A DNA stretch of 64,000 bases from DATGJX01 sp035279385. Its GTDB lineage: Bacteria > Vulcanimicrobiota > Vulcanimicrobiia > Vulcanimicrobiales > Vulcanimicrobiaceae. The notes beneath the pieces were generated by a model. The model was not told the DNA's origin, searched no databases, and saw only the letters and a program-made list of their open reading frames with translations. The stretch is taken from assembly GCA_035279385.1 (NCBI GenBank), contig DATEHZ010000061.1, positions 24,630 to 88,629 on the forward strand, in the 5' to 3' direction. A program made the position numbers and the translations under genes. Positions 39,547 to 47,339 of this stretch are shown one piece after another (position 1 is the first letter of the stretch; each line of letters begins with the position of its first letter).

Positions 39547-39576
39547 TTGACAAGCCGCTCCTGCGGGGTCTACAAT
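39547..39576 (+). promoter_or_regulatory. Strong sigma-70-type promoter of the rpmF-fab-ffh operon
   Basis: TTGACA (39547-39552), an 18-base spacer and TACAAT (39571-39576), both nearly consensus. The DUF177 start codon is 49 bases downstream. No other promoter this good was noticed before rimM, so it may drive the whole 6.4 kb gene row. Confidence 0.8.
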
Positions 39577-39624
39577 GTCTCGAGTTTAGAAGGCCCCCAA
39601 AAACGGGCGGCCTTCCTCTATGTT

Positions 39625-40092
39625 ATGGGTTCTTCGCACAAGGTCGATATCGGCGCCCTGCTCGCGGGCGGACGGCAGCGTTTGTCGGTAGAGCAGCAGG
39701 TGGCTCTGGAGCCGTTCGAGGGGGTAACCTTCCCCGAGCCGGCGCGCGTGCATCTGGAGGTGTATTCGTCCGGAGACACGCTCGAGATCGCCGGCACGAT
39801 CGACGTGGAGATCCATGGCGAGTGCGACAGATGTTTGGGTGAAGTCGATCGTGACCTGCACCTCGACGTCGACGAACAGTTCGCGGTGGACGGTGAAGCG
39901 CAAGCGGATCCGTTCGGCGAGAGCAACGTGCTGACGGGTGACCGTCTGGACGTCAACGATCTGACAACGCAGCTCGTGTGCAGCGCGGTCCCGCTCGGAC
40001 TGCTCTGCTCGCAAGACTGCAAGGGCATCTGCCCGACCTGCGGCGAGAACAAAAATACGGGCGCGTGTAACTGCGAGCCCACGGAGCAATAG
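39625..40092 (+). CDS. DUF177 (YceD-like) protein
   Basis: 155 residues from the ATG at 39625; longer frames run through the promoter. DUF177 marks: VHLEVYSSGDTLEIAGTIDV, GECDRCLGEVD, then QLVCSAVPLGLLCSQDCKGI with CPTCGENKN, a likely zinc knuckle. DUF177/YceD is nearly always encoded before rpmF; it is linked to 23S rRNA accumulation in E. coli and plants. Here it is 4 bp before rpmF. Confidence 0.88.
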   Translation: MGSSHKVDIGALLAGGRQRLSVEQQVALEPFEGVTFPEPARVHLEVYSSGDTLEIAGTIDVEIHGECDRCLGEVDRDLHLDVDEQFAVDGEAQADPFGESNVLTGDRLDVNDLTTQLVCSAVPLGLLCSQDCKGICPTCGENKNTGACNCEPTEQ

Positions 40093-40096
40093 AACA

Positions 40097-40303
40097 GTGG
40101 CGAACCTGAAGTGGAAAACTCCGCGCAGCAAGACGCGCAGCCGTCGCGCGGCAAACTGGAAATTGAACGCGGTGACGACCGTCGAGTGTCCGCAGTGTCA
40201 CGCGCCCAAGCGCCCGCATTTCGTATGCGAGCATTGCGGCACGTACGGCGGCCGCCAGGTCATCGAAGTTAAGGACGAACACGCCGGGCACACGCACGGC
40301 TAA
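40097..40303 (+). CDS. rpmF: 50S ribosomal protein bL32
   Basis: 68 residues, GTG start. MANLKWKTPRSKTRSRRAAN and the zinc ribbon CPQCHAPKRPHFVCEHCGTY (two CxxC pairs) define bL32. The His-rich tail (HAGHTHG) is slightly unusual. fabH follows after 3 bp, with plsX, usual in between, missing. Confidence 0.95.
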   Translation: MANLKWKTPRSKTRSRRAANWKLNAVTTVECPQCHAPKRPHFVCEHCGTYGGRQVIEVKDEHAGHTHG

Positions 40304-40306
40304 ACG

Positions 40307-41296
40307 TTGACTTCAAGCGGCGTACGGATCCTCGCGGTGGGGCATCATGCGCCATCGGCGATTCTTTCGAACGAGGATCTCGAGAAGGTACTCGATACTT
40401 CGGACGAGTGGATCACCACACGTACGGGGATGAAGCGCCGTCACGTCTCCGCCCCGGAAGAAGCGACGAGCGACCTCGCTATCGCGGCGGCGCGCATGGC
40501 GCTGGGGCGCGCCGGCCTCCAGCCCGGCGACATGGATTGCTACATCGTGGCGACCGTCACGCCGGACTTTCCGTTTCCGGCGACGGCATGCATCGTTGCC
40601 TCGAAGCTGGGCGCCTCGGACAAAGCGGCGTTCGACATCGAAATCGCGTGCAGCGGATTCATCTACGGCCTCACGGTCGCGTCGAGTTTGATCCGCTCTG
40701 GCGTGTACAAACGGGTCATGCTCATCGGCGCGGAAACGCTCACGAAGATCGTCAGCCGCCGCGACCGGTCCACCGCGGTGCTCTTCGGTGACGGTGCGGG
40801 CGCCGTCATTCTCGAAGCGGCAAAAACCGATTCATTTCTCTCGAGCGAACTGGGCTCCGACGGCAGCCGTCCCGAAGTGCTGCGCGTGCCCGCGGGCGGT
40901 TCCCGCACGCCGCTCAGCGCCGCGCTGCTCGATGCCGGCCAGCAATACATCTACATGGAAGGCCGTGAAGTCTTCAAGTTCGCGGTCACCAAGATGATCG
41001 AAGCCACGGACAGCGCGCTCAAAAAAGCGCATCTCGAAAAGAGCGACGTCGACTGGCTCATTCCGCATCAGGCGAATAAGCGCATCATCGATTCGGCGGC
41101 AAAATATCTGCAGATGCCCGAAGATAAAGTGATCGTGAACATTCACGAATACGGAAATACGTCGGCTGCATCGATTCCAATTGCGCTTTCGGAAGCCGTG
41201 CAGTCCGGAAAGATCAAAAACGGCGACGTGATCGTATTCGTCGGTTTCGGCGGCGGTCTGTCGTGGGGCGCGGTGACATGGAGGTGGGCGGCATGA
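40307..41296 (+). CDS. fabH: 3-oxoacyl-ACP synthase III
   Basis: 329 residues, TTG start. Catalytic triad Cys115 (IEIACSGF), His254 (WLIPHQAN) and Asn284 (HEYGNTSAAS). It starts fatty acid synthesis by condensing an acyl-CoA with malonyl-ACP. Full family length. The stop overlaps the fabD start (ATGA). Confidence 0.95.
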   Translation: MTSSGVRILAVGHHAPSAILSNEDLEKVLDTSDEWITTRTGMKRRHVSAPEEATSDLAIAAARMALGRAGLQPGDMDCYIVATVTPDFPFPATACIVASKLGASDKAAFDIEIACSGFIYGLTVASSLIRSGVYKRVMLIGAETLTKIVSRRDRSTAVLFGDGAGAVILEAAKTDSFLSSELGSDGSRPEVLRVPAGGSRTPLSAALLDAGQQYIYMEGREVFKFAVTKMIEATDSALKKAHLEKSDVDWLIPHQANKRIIDSAAKYLQMPEDKVIVNIHEYGNTSAASIPIALSEAVQSGKIKNGDVIVFVGFGGGLSWGAVTWRWAA

Positions 41297-42237
41297 TGCG
41301 AGTGGCGGCAATTTTCCCTGGGCAAGGTTCGCAACTCGTCGGTATGGGCGTCGACGCTGCGAAGAATGCACCGGCTGCCGCAGACGTGTTCTCGCGCGCG
41401 AGCGAGATCCTGGGATACGATCTGCTCGAACTGCAGCGCAGCGGTCCGGAAGAGAAGCTGCGTGAGACCGAATACAGCCAGCCGGCGATTTTCGCGACCA
41501 ACGTCGCGCTGTATTACGCGGTCGGCGAGATGCTGCGCCCGGTGGTGAGCGCGGGGCATTCGTTCGGCGAATTCTGCAGTCTGACCATTTCCAATGCGCT
41601 CTCGTTCGATGAAGCGCTTCGTATCGTCGACGAGCGGGGCAAGGCGATGCAGTACGCGGCCGAACAGGCTCGCGGAGGAATGTCTGCGGTGCTCGGCATG
41701 CCGGCGGAGAAAATTCGCGAAGTCGTCGAGCGCGTGAAGAGCGAGACCGGCAAGCGCGTCCAGCTCGCGAACTTCAATTCACCGGCGCAAATCGTGATCA
41801 GCGGCGATCTCTCCGCGGTCCAAAGCGCCGGAGACGCACTGCTGGAAGCCGGGGCGAAACGCGTCGTGCCGCTCAATGTTTCGGGCGCGTGGCACAGCGA
41901 GCTCATGAGTCCCGCCGTACCGCGCTTCGAAGCTGCGGTGAGCGCCGGGCACTTCCGCACTCCGGAGTTCGACGTCGTTTCGAACGTCGACGCGCAGGTC
42001 TATCGCGACGTCGGCGTCATCAAACGCAACCTCGTAAAATCCATCACCGATGAAGTGCGCTGGCACGATTGCGCGCTCAGGTTGCTGACGTACGATTTGG
42101 AATTGGTCGTGGAGTTCGGCGCATCGCCGGTGCTCGCACCGATGTTCAAACGTTTGCCCAACGCGCCGCAAGTGATGAACGTCACCGATTTCGGCGGTAT
42201 CGAAAAATTGCGAGGCGTGTTGTATGTCAATGCTTGA
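41293..42237 (+). CDS. fabD: Malonyl-CoA:ACP transacylase
   Basis: 314 residues from the ATG at 41293, 7 bases after GGAGGTG; a further ATG follows directly. IFPGQGSQLVGMG at the N-terminus, nucleophile Ser90 in AGHSFGEFC, and His201 in GAWHSELM. It loads malonyl groups on ACP. It overlaps fabG by 14 bp, so expression is tightly coupled. Confidence 0.95.
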   Translation: MMRVAAIFPGQGSQLVGMGVDAAKNAPAAADVFSRASEILGYDLLELQRSGPEEKLRETEYSQPAIFATNVALYYAVGEMLRPVVSAGHSFGEFCSLTISNALSFDEALRIVDERGKAMQYAAEQARGGMSAVLGMPAEKIREVVERVKSETGKRVQLANFNSPAQIVISGDLSAVQSAGDALLEAGAKRVVPLNVSGAWHSELMSPAVPRFEAAVSAGHFRTPEFDVVSNVDAQVYRDVGVIKRNLVKSITDEVRWHDCALRLLTYDLELVVEFGASPVLAPMFKRLPNAPQVMNVTDFGGIEKLRGVLYVNA

Positions 42238-42970
42238 CGGGAAGAGCGCGCTCGTGACGGGTGCGAGCCGGGGCATCGGCCGCGCCATCGCCGTCGATCT
42301 CGTCAAGCACGGCGCCGACGTTGCGCTCGCCGGACGCGATCGCAGTGCGCTGGAAGAAACCGTTGCCGCCTGCACGGCTGCGCGCGCAGATGCGAAGTGC
42401 CTGGTTCTCACGGGCGACGTCGCGGAGCAGCCGGCGGTGGACGGCTTCGTCGCCCAGACGCTCGCGGCATTCGGACGCGTCGACTTCGCGGTCGCGAACG
42501 CGGGCCAGTCCGTCGACTCTCTCTTGCTGCGGCTCAAGCCCGACGCGATCGACCATATGCTTTCGGTCAATTTGAAGTCGGCGTTCTATCTCTGCGGCGC
42601 CGTGGCGAAGCCCATGATGAAGCAGCGAAGCGGTTCCATCGTCCTCATGTCGAGCATCGTCGGCATCATGGGGAACCCCGGGCAGGCGGCCTATGCCGCG
42701 GCCAAGGCAGGCCTGCTTGGTCTGACCAAGTCCTTAGCAAAGGAATTGGGGTCACGGAACATAAGAGTCAACGCCGTCGCGCCGGGCCTTATCGAAACGG
42801 CGATGACCGAAAAGATGCCGGACGAGGCACGCGAGTATCTCCTCAAACAGGCGGCGCTCGGGCGCCCCGGTAAACCGGAAGACGTCAGCGGAGTAGTTAC
42901 TTTTCTTTGTTCGGAAGCGGCCGGGTACATCACGGGACAAACGCTCGTGGTAGACGGCGGCGTTTTATGA
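42224..42970 (+). CDS. fabG: 3-oxoacyl-ACP reductase
   Basis: 248 residues. NADPH-binding VTGASRGIG at residues 11-19, and the SDR triad Ser144, Tyr157 and Lys161 (AAYAAAKAG). C-terminal SEAAGYITGQTLVVDGG is typical for FabG. It reduces beta-ketoacyl-ACP in elongation. Confidence 0.95.
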   Translation: MSMLDGKSALVTGASRGIGRAIAVDLVKHGADVALAGRDRSALEETVAACTAARADAKCLVLTGDVAEQPAVDGFVAQTLAAFGRVDFAVANAGQSVDSLLLRLKPDAIDHMLSVNLKSAFYLCGAVAKPMMKQRSGSIVLMSSIVGIMGNPGQAAYAAAKAGLLGLTKSLAKELGSRNIRVNAVAPGLIETAMTEKMPDEAREYLLKQAALGRPGKPEDVSGVVTFLCSEAAGYITGQTLVVDGGVL

Positions 42971-43027
42971 GGCACGGAGTGCCTCTTTGTAACACTAGGG
43001 GTCCCCAACGCGCCCCGCGGGTTGGGG
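42969..43027 (+). promoter_or_regulatory. Tandem hairpins in the fabG-acpP leader, possible attenuator
   Basis: GAGGCAC-GGA-GTGCCTC (42969-42985) is followed by TTTG, and CCCCAAC (43003-43009) pairs with GTTGGGG (43021-43027). They occupy nearly the whole gap before acpP. The first resembles a weak terminator; together they could set the high ACP to FabG ratio by processing or partial termination. Confidence 0.45.
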
Positions 43028-43042
43028 TAGTAAAGGAGCACC

Positions 43043-43285
43043 ATGTCCACCACGTTCGATAAAGTCAAGAAGATCATCGTCGAACAGCTCGGCGTTGATG
43101 AGTCGGAAGTGACGCCCGAGGCTTCGATTACCGACGATCTCGGCGCAGACTCACTCGACCAGGTCGAGCTCGTGATGGCCTTCGAGACGGAGTTCAACAT
43201 CGATATTCCGGACGAAGAGGCGGAAAAGATCAAGACCGTCGGCGACGCCGTCAAGCGCGTCGAAGAGGCGACTGCCAAGGAGTAA
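43043..43285 (+). CDS. acpP: Acyl carrier protein
   Basis: 80 residues, AAAGGAGC ribosome site. The phosphopantetheine serine is Ser37 in DDLGADSLDQVELVMAFE. Acidic, four-helix ACP of normal length. Confidence 0.97.
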   Translation: MSTTFDKVKKIIVEQLGVDESEVTPEASITDDLGADSLDQVELVMAFETEFNIDIPDEEAEKIKTVGDAVKRVEEATAKE

Positions 43286-43297
43286 TATCCCAGACCC

Positions 43298-44626
43298 GTG
43301 TTCGATCAACTTTCCGACCGGTTAAACGCGATTTTCTCGCGTTTGACCGGCCGAGGCCGTTTAAGCGAGAGCGACGTCAACGACGTGATGCGCGAAGTGC
43401 GCATCGCTTTGCTTGAGGCCGACGTTTCGCTGCCCGCGGCCAAAGAATTCGTCAACCGGGTCAAAGAGAAGGCCGTCGGCGCCGACGTCATGGCGTCGCT
43501 CTCGCCCGCGCAGACGATCGTCAAGATCGTTCACGACGAACTGGTCGAATTGCTGGGCGGCGCGCAGGCGAGACTGCAGTTTTCCGACGCTCCGCCTTCA
43601 GTCATCATGCTCGTCGGCTTGCAAGGCTCCGGTAAAACCACGCACGCCGGCAAACTTGCGCTGCGTCTGAAAGAACAGGGCCGCCGCACGCTGCTGGTTG
43701 CAGCGGACGTGTATCGCCCCGCCGCAATCGCGCAGTTGCAAACGCTGGGCAAGCAGGTCGATTTGCCCGTGTTCGAAGCGGGCCAGTCGGATCCGGTGAA
43801 GATCGCTAAAGACGGCGTTGCGGAAGCCAAACGCCTCGGTCTTTCGACGGTTATCATCGACACTGCGGGACGCTTGCAGATCGACGAAGATCTCATGGTC
43901 GAACTCGAGCGCATCAAAGCCGCGGTGAATCCGAAAGAGATTTTACTGGTTGCCGATGCGATGACCGGCCAGGAAGCGACGAACGTTGCCAAGGGCTTCA
44001 ACGATCGGCTCGGCATCACGGGCGTCGTTCTTACAAAACTCGACGGCGACACGCGCGGCGGCGCGGCGCTCTCGATTCACAAAGTCACGGGCGCGCCGAT
44101 CAAATTCATCGGCATCGGCGAAAAGCTTTCCGCGCTCGAACCGTTCCATCCGGACCGCCTGGCGTCGCGCATCCTGGGAATGGGCGACGTGCTCACGCTC
44201 ATCGAGCGCACGCAAAATTTGTATTCGGCGGAACAGGCCAAAGAGCTCGAGCAGAAGATGCTCAAGCAGCAGTTCACGCTGGACGATTTCCTCGATCAGA
44301 TGCGCCAAATCCGCAAGATGGGATCGATGACGGACATCCTGAAGATGATTCCGGGCGTCTCCCGCGCGCTGCCCAAAGATTTCGAGATTCCGGAAGCCGA
44401 CATCAAGCGCATCGAAGCGATCATCTGCTCGATGACCCGGCGCGAGCGCCTGAATCCGGATATTCTCAACGGTTCTCGCCGCAAGCGCATCGCGCAAGGC
44501 AGCGGAACGCAAGTCGCCGACGTCAACCGCTTGGTCAAGCGTTTCGAAGAAGCGCGCAAGATGATGAAGCAGATGGGCTTCGGCGGCAAGAAACGGCCAA
44601 GACTTCCCCTCGGCATGATGCGCTAA
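43298..44626 (+). CDS. ffh: Signal recognition particle protein
   Basis: 442 residues, GTG start. N domain (1-90), G domain with GLQGSGKTTHAGKLA, ADVYRPAAIAQL and IDTAGRLQIDE, and the Met-rich M domain (KMGSMTDILKMIPG, RLNPDILNGSRRKRIAQGSG). It targets nascent membrane proteins with SRP RNA and FtsY. No SRP RNA gene was noticed nearby. ffh-rpsP-khpA-rimM is the classic order. Confidence 0.97.
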   Translation: MFDQLSDRLNAIFSRLTGRGRLSESDVNDVMREVRIALLEADVSLPAAKEFVNRVKEKAVGADVMASLSPAQTIVKIVHDELVELLGGAQARLQFSDAPPSVIMLVGLQGSGKTTHAGKLALRLKEQGRRTLLVAADVYRPAAIAQLQTLGKQVDLPVFEAGQSDPVKIAKDGVAEAKRLGLSTVIIDTAGRLQIDEDLMVELERIKAAVNPKEILLVADAMTGQEATNVAKGFNDRLGITGVVLTKLDGDTRGGAALSIHKVTGAPIKFIGIGEKLSALEPFHPDRLASRILGMGDVLTLIERTQNLYSAEQAKELEQKMLKQQFTLDDFLDQMRQIRKMGSMTDILKMIPGVSRALPKDFEIPEADIKRIEAIICSMTRRERLNPDILNGSRRKRIAQGSGTQVADVNRLVKRFEEARKMMKQMGFGGKKRPRLPLGMMR

Positions 44627-44652
44627 AGGGGCATATTCACTAGAAGGACATC

Positions 44653-44946
44653 ATGGTAAAGATTAGACTGCGGCGCATGGGCGCCAAGAAACAACCGACG
44701 TATCGTTTCGTGGTCGCGGATGCCCGCTCACCGCGCGACGGACGTTTCATCGAGATTCTCGGCCACTACAACCCGCGCGTCGAGCCGCGCGAGATCGTCG
44801 TGAACGAAGAGAAAGCCAAAGCGTGGCTCGCCAAAGGCGCGCAGCCTTCGGACACGGTTCGCCGTTTATTTGCCGAGAAAGGCATCATGGATCGCGGACC
44901 CATTCCCGAGACCAAGCGCAAACCGAAATCGGAAGGCGCTGAGTAA
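44653..44946 (+). CDS. rpsP: 30S ribosomal protein bS16
   Basis: 97 residues, AGAAGGA ribosome site. MVKIRLRRMGAKKQPTYRFV, SPRDGRFIEILGHYNPR and the C-terminal helix define bS16. The TAA shares one base with the next ATG. Confidence 0.96.
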   Translation: MVKIRLRRMGAKKQPTYRFVVADARSPRDGRFIEILGHYNPRVEPREIVVNEEKAKAWLAKGAQPSDTVRRLFAEKGIMDRGPIPETKRKPKSEGAE

Positions 44947-45473
44947 TGAGCGCGTTCGATGACGAATTCGGCCTCTTCGGAGAAGGTGAAGAGGGCGAGC
45001 GTCGTTCGACGTTAGGTGCTCGCAAGATCGCCTCGAGCGAGACGATCATCGACGACATCGAGCCCGAAGACGAGGCGCCGCGCAAGCGAGGCGAACGCGG
45101 TCCGCGTGCGCGCGGCGGCACGGGCGGCGGACGGCGCGGCCCCAAACCGCATCGGCAGCCGGCCGATCCGGAAGCGGCGCGCGAGCGCGCGGGACGTCTG
45201 CTCGAATTTCTCGCAAAGCGGCTCGTTGCAAAACCCGATGACGTGACGGTGGATTATTTTCCGCCGGAGAACGGCGAGAGCGCGGTTATCGAACTGGTTG
45301 TCGATCCCGAAGATCTCGGCAAGGTGATCGGCCGCAACGGACGCGTCGCGCAAGCGCTGCGTACCATCGTTCGCGCCACGGCCGAGGGGCGCGTCTCCGT
45401 CGAGATTTTCGACTCCACCGAACTCGAAGCGGAAGAAGAGGACGAAGCCGAAGGCGATGCGGAGCTCGAGTAA
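44946..45473 (+). CDS. khpA: KH-domain RNA-binding protein with N-terminal extension
   Basis: 175 residues. The KhpA core is the C-terminal ~100 residues: AGRLLEFLAKRLVAKPDDVT, PEDLGKVIGRNGRVAQALRT with the KH GxxG as GRNG. Typical KhpA has about 75-80 residues; here an added acidic/basic disordered N-terminus of ~70 residues (FGEGEEGERRSTLGARKIAS, RGPRARGGTGGGRRGPKPHR) and an acidic tail are present. KhpA binds small RNAs with KhpB in several bacteria. It overlaps rimM by 17 bp. Confidence 0.9.
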   Translation: MSAFDDEFGLFGEGEEGERRSTLGARKIASSETIIDDIEPEDEAPRKRGERGPRARGGTGGGRRGPKPHRQPADPEAARERAGRLLEFLAKRLVAKPDDVTVDYFPPENGESAVIELVVDPEDLGKVIGRNGRVAQALRTIVRATAEGRVSVEIFDSTELEAEEEDEAEGDAELE

Positions 45474-45978
45474 CGAGCTCCCCGTCGGGCGCATTGCCGG
45501 CGTCTTCGGTATTCGCGGTGAACTCAAGTGCGACCCGACCAGCGCGGGTCGCATGCTTTTTTCGCGCCGCGCGCACCTGCGTTTGGCGTTCGCCGGCGGA
45601 GCGTCGCAAGACGTCGAGATTGCAGCCGTACGCGAACATAAAGGCCGCCTGCTCATTCGCCTGCACGGCGTGGAGTCGGCAAACGACGCCGAACGTTACG
45701 TGGGCGCCACCTTTTACGCGGATCGCGAGCGCATCGAGTTAGAGTCCGGCGAGTATCTCGACGTCGATCTCGCCGGCTGCATGCTCTACGATCCGCAGGA
45801 CAAGATGCTTGGCACCGTCAGCGCCGTCGAACATTATCCAAGCTCCGACATGCTCGTCGTAAACGGCAAACTCGTGCCGATGATCGCCGAGTTCATCAAA
45901 TCGATCGACGTCACCGCAAAGCGCATCGACGTCGATCTGCCACCCGGCCTGCTCGACGACTCCGCCGAAGAAGCCTAA
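45457..45978 (+). CDS. rimM: Ribosome maturation factor RimM
   Basis: 173 residues. ELPVGRIAGVFGIRGELKCD at the N-terminus and the PRC-barrel tail VNGKLVPMIAEFIKSIDVTA, RIDVDLPPGLLD. It helps 30S head assembly around uS19. The normal followers trmD and rplS are missing; a repeat array begins about 50 bp downstream. Confidence 0.95.
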   Translation: MRSSSNELPVGRIAGVFGIRGELKCDPTSAGRMLFSRRAHLRLAFAGGASQDVEIAAVREHKGRLLIRLHGVESANDAERYVGATFYADRERIELESGEYLDVDLAGCMLYDPQDKMLGTVSAVEHYPSSDMLVVNGKLVPMIAEFIKSIDVTAKRIDVDLPPGLLDDSAEEA

Positions 45979-46026
45979 CCCCCGCATCCAATGCAACGCA
46001 TCAAACGCAAGCGCCGCATCGGGATC

Positions 46027-46130
46027 TCGCGCAGCGCATCCCGACCCCTCGCGAGACATCGCGACGCCTCGCGAAGCATCGCGACCCCTCGTCAGGCATC
46101 GCGACCCCTCGTCAGGCATCGCGACCCCCC
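46027..46130 (+). repeat. 20-bp tandem repeat array after rimM
   Basis: About five units with a 20-bp period, consensus GCGACCCCTCGTCAGGCATC; two units at 46081-46120 are identical and the outer ones diverge. The array ends exactly where the inverted-repeat element begins. Confidence 0.8.
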
Positions 46131-46131
46131 T

Positions 46132-46290
46132 CGTCATCCTGAGCTTGTCGAAGGACGCGCCGAGCATAGGCGAGGCGGGTTCACTTTCGATCAACCTGTT
46201 GCACAAGCTCAGCTTGTCGCAGCGATAATCCACGATGCGCAGGGTGCCTCGCCTGCGCTCGGCTCGTCCTTCGACGGGCTCAGGATGACG
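46132..46290. mobile_element. MITE/REP-like element with ~47-bp terminal inverted repeats
   Basis: The left arm (46132-46178, beginning CGTCATCCTGAGCTTGTCGA) matches the reverse complement of the right arm (46244-46290) at roughly 40 of 47 positions, around a ~65-bp centre. CATCCTGAGC...GTCGAAGGA motifs of this kind are a well-known dispersed repeat in many GC-rich genomes. No transposase frame is present. It carries an antisense CTGAGCTTGTCG-like echo in its centre (AGCTCAGCTTGTCG). Confidence 0.7.
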
Positions 46291-46305
46291 AAGGGGGGGG
46301 CGCTG

Positions 46306-47319
46306 TTAGCCGTTGGCCGGGTGGCCTTTGGCGTAGGCGGAAACGGCGTCGGTTATGGCTTGGTTGAGTGAGTCTGCCGTGGCGCTTTGCGTTGCGAGCT
46401 TTGCGCCCCAGCAGGTGTAAACGTCGAGTTTGAAGGTCCACTGCGTGCGTGTGGCCAGCATGCGGCGCGAGCTCGTCGCACTCAGCGTGCCGGTTGCGAT
46501 CGTGTTGTTGCGATCGCTGCCGCAGATGGCGTCGGCTTCCTTGGTCAAATTCGAGCCGGACGAGTTCGTCATTCGCGCGTTATAGTGCTGATCGAGTGCC
46601 GAATACAGCGCCGACGTCGCGGCGGAGAGATTGTTGGCGGGAACGCTGCCGTTCACGTGCGCGACCAAGATGCCTTTGTCGGGTTTCACCACGGCAACGG
46701 TGGACGGCGCCGTCGCGCCTTTGTGTTTGAAGAGACCGGCGAGTCCGGCAATGCCTTTGCCGATGTTCGCTTCGTTCTTGGGCATCGGTGTGGAAGTCGC
46801 CGTCGCCTGCGCCGCCTGGTACTGTGCTTTTTCGTTCTGTTCGCGCGCGACGATTGCGTCGTGAATGGCGATGGCTTGCGCGGACGCGTCGGCGAAAGAT
46901 TGAATCTGCGCGGTCTGTCCGAACTGCATGGTGCCACTGCGGACGTACACGACCTGCTCCACGAGCGAAACGCCCGCGCCGACCGGCGTCATGTATCCGG
47001 TCACGTAATAGTCGGCGTTGACGCTCTTGGCGTACGTCAGATAATCGGTTGGTTTTATCGTGATCGGCGCGCCGATGGTATCGATGCCGCCTGCCGTGTT
47101 CATCTGCTCGACGAAGAGGTTTGCGGCTTTCTCACCGTTGGCCGCGGCGATATCCGTGCTCGTTCCAAATGGGAAGACCACGACGATGGGCAGGCTCATG
47201 ACCTGCGGCGTAGCGCTCGGCGTTGGAGCCGGCGTCGGTGTGGCCTTCGGCCGCGAAGGCGCTGCACCGGTGAGCGCGATGCCCAGACAAAGCAAAAGAA
47301 CGGCGGAAATTCGACGCAC
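46306..47319 (-). CDS. Secreted protein with TolB-N-like fold features, unknown function
   Basis: 337 residues. Signal peptide (MRRISAVLLLCLGIALTGAA), then a Pro/Thr-rich spacer (RPKATPTPAPTPSATP). The first globular part (LPIVVVFPFGTSTDIAAANG, AKSVNADYYVTGYMTPVGAG) resembles proteins that combine exported subunits by name, as in CsgG/TolB-N-like domains. The C-terminal part (YTCWGAKLATQSATADSLNQ) is unrecognised. Probably periplasmic or surface. Confidence 0.7.
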   Translation of the reverse strand: MRRISAVLLLCLGIALTGAAPSRPKATPTPAPTPSATPQVMSLPIVVVFPFGTSTDIAAANGEKAANLFVEQMNTAGGIDTIGAPITIKPTDYLTYAKSVNADYYVTGYMTPVGAGVSLVEQVVYVRSGTMQFGQTAQIQSFADASAQAIAIHDAIVAREQNEKAQYQAAQATATSTPMPKNEANIGKGIAGLAGLFKHKGATAPSTVAVVKPDKGILVAHVNGSVPANNLSAATSALYSALDQHYNARMTNSSGSNLTKEADAICGSDRNNTIATGTLSATSSRRMLATRTQWTFKLDVYTCWGAKLATQSATADSLNQAITDAVSAYAKGHPANG

Positions 47320-47339
47320 GAAGGTCCTCTCGAATACGT

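Noticed and set aside
38271..39842. 523-codon plus-strand frame
   Set aside because: Arg-rich antisense shadow of the GHL15-like lipoprotein; only its tail overlaps the real DUF177 region in another frame.
45991..46371. 126-codon plus-strand frame after rimM
   Set aside because: It translates the tandem repeats and the inverted-repeat element (PELVEG and SFDGLRMT are typical translations of this dispersed repeat), not a protein.
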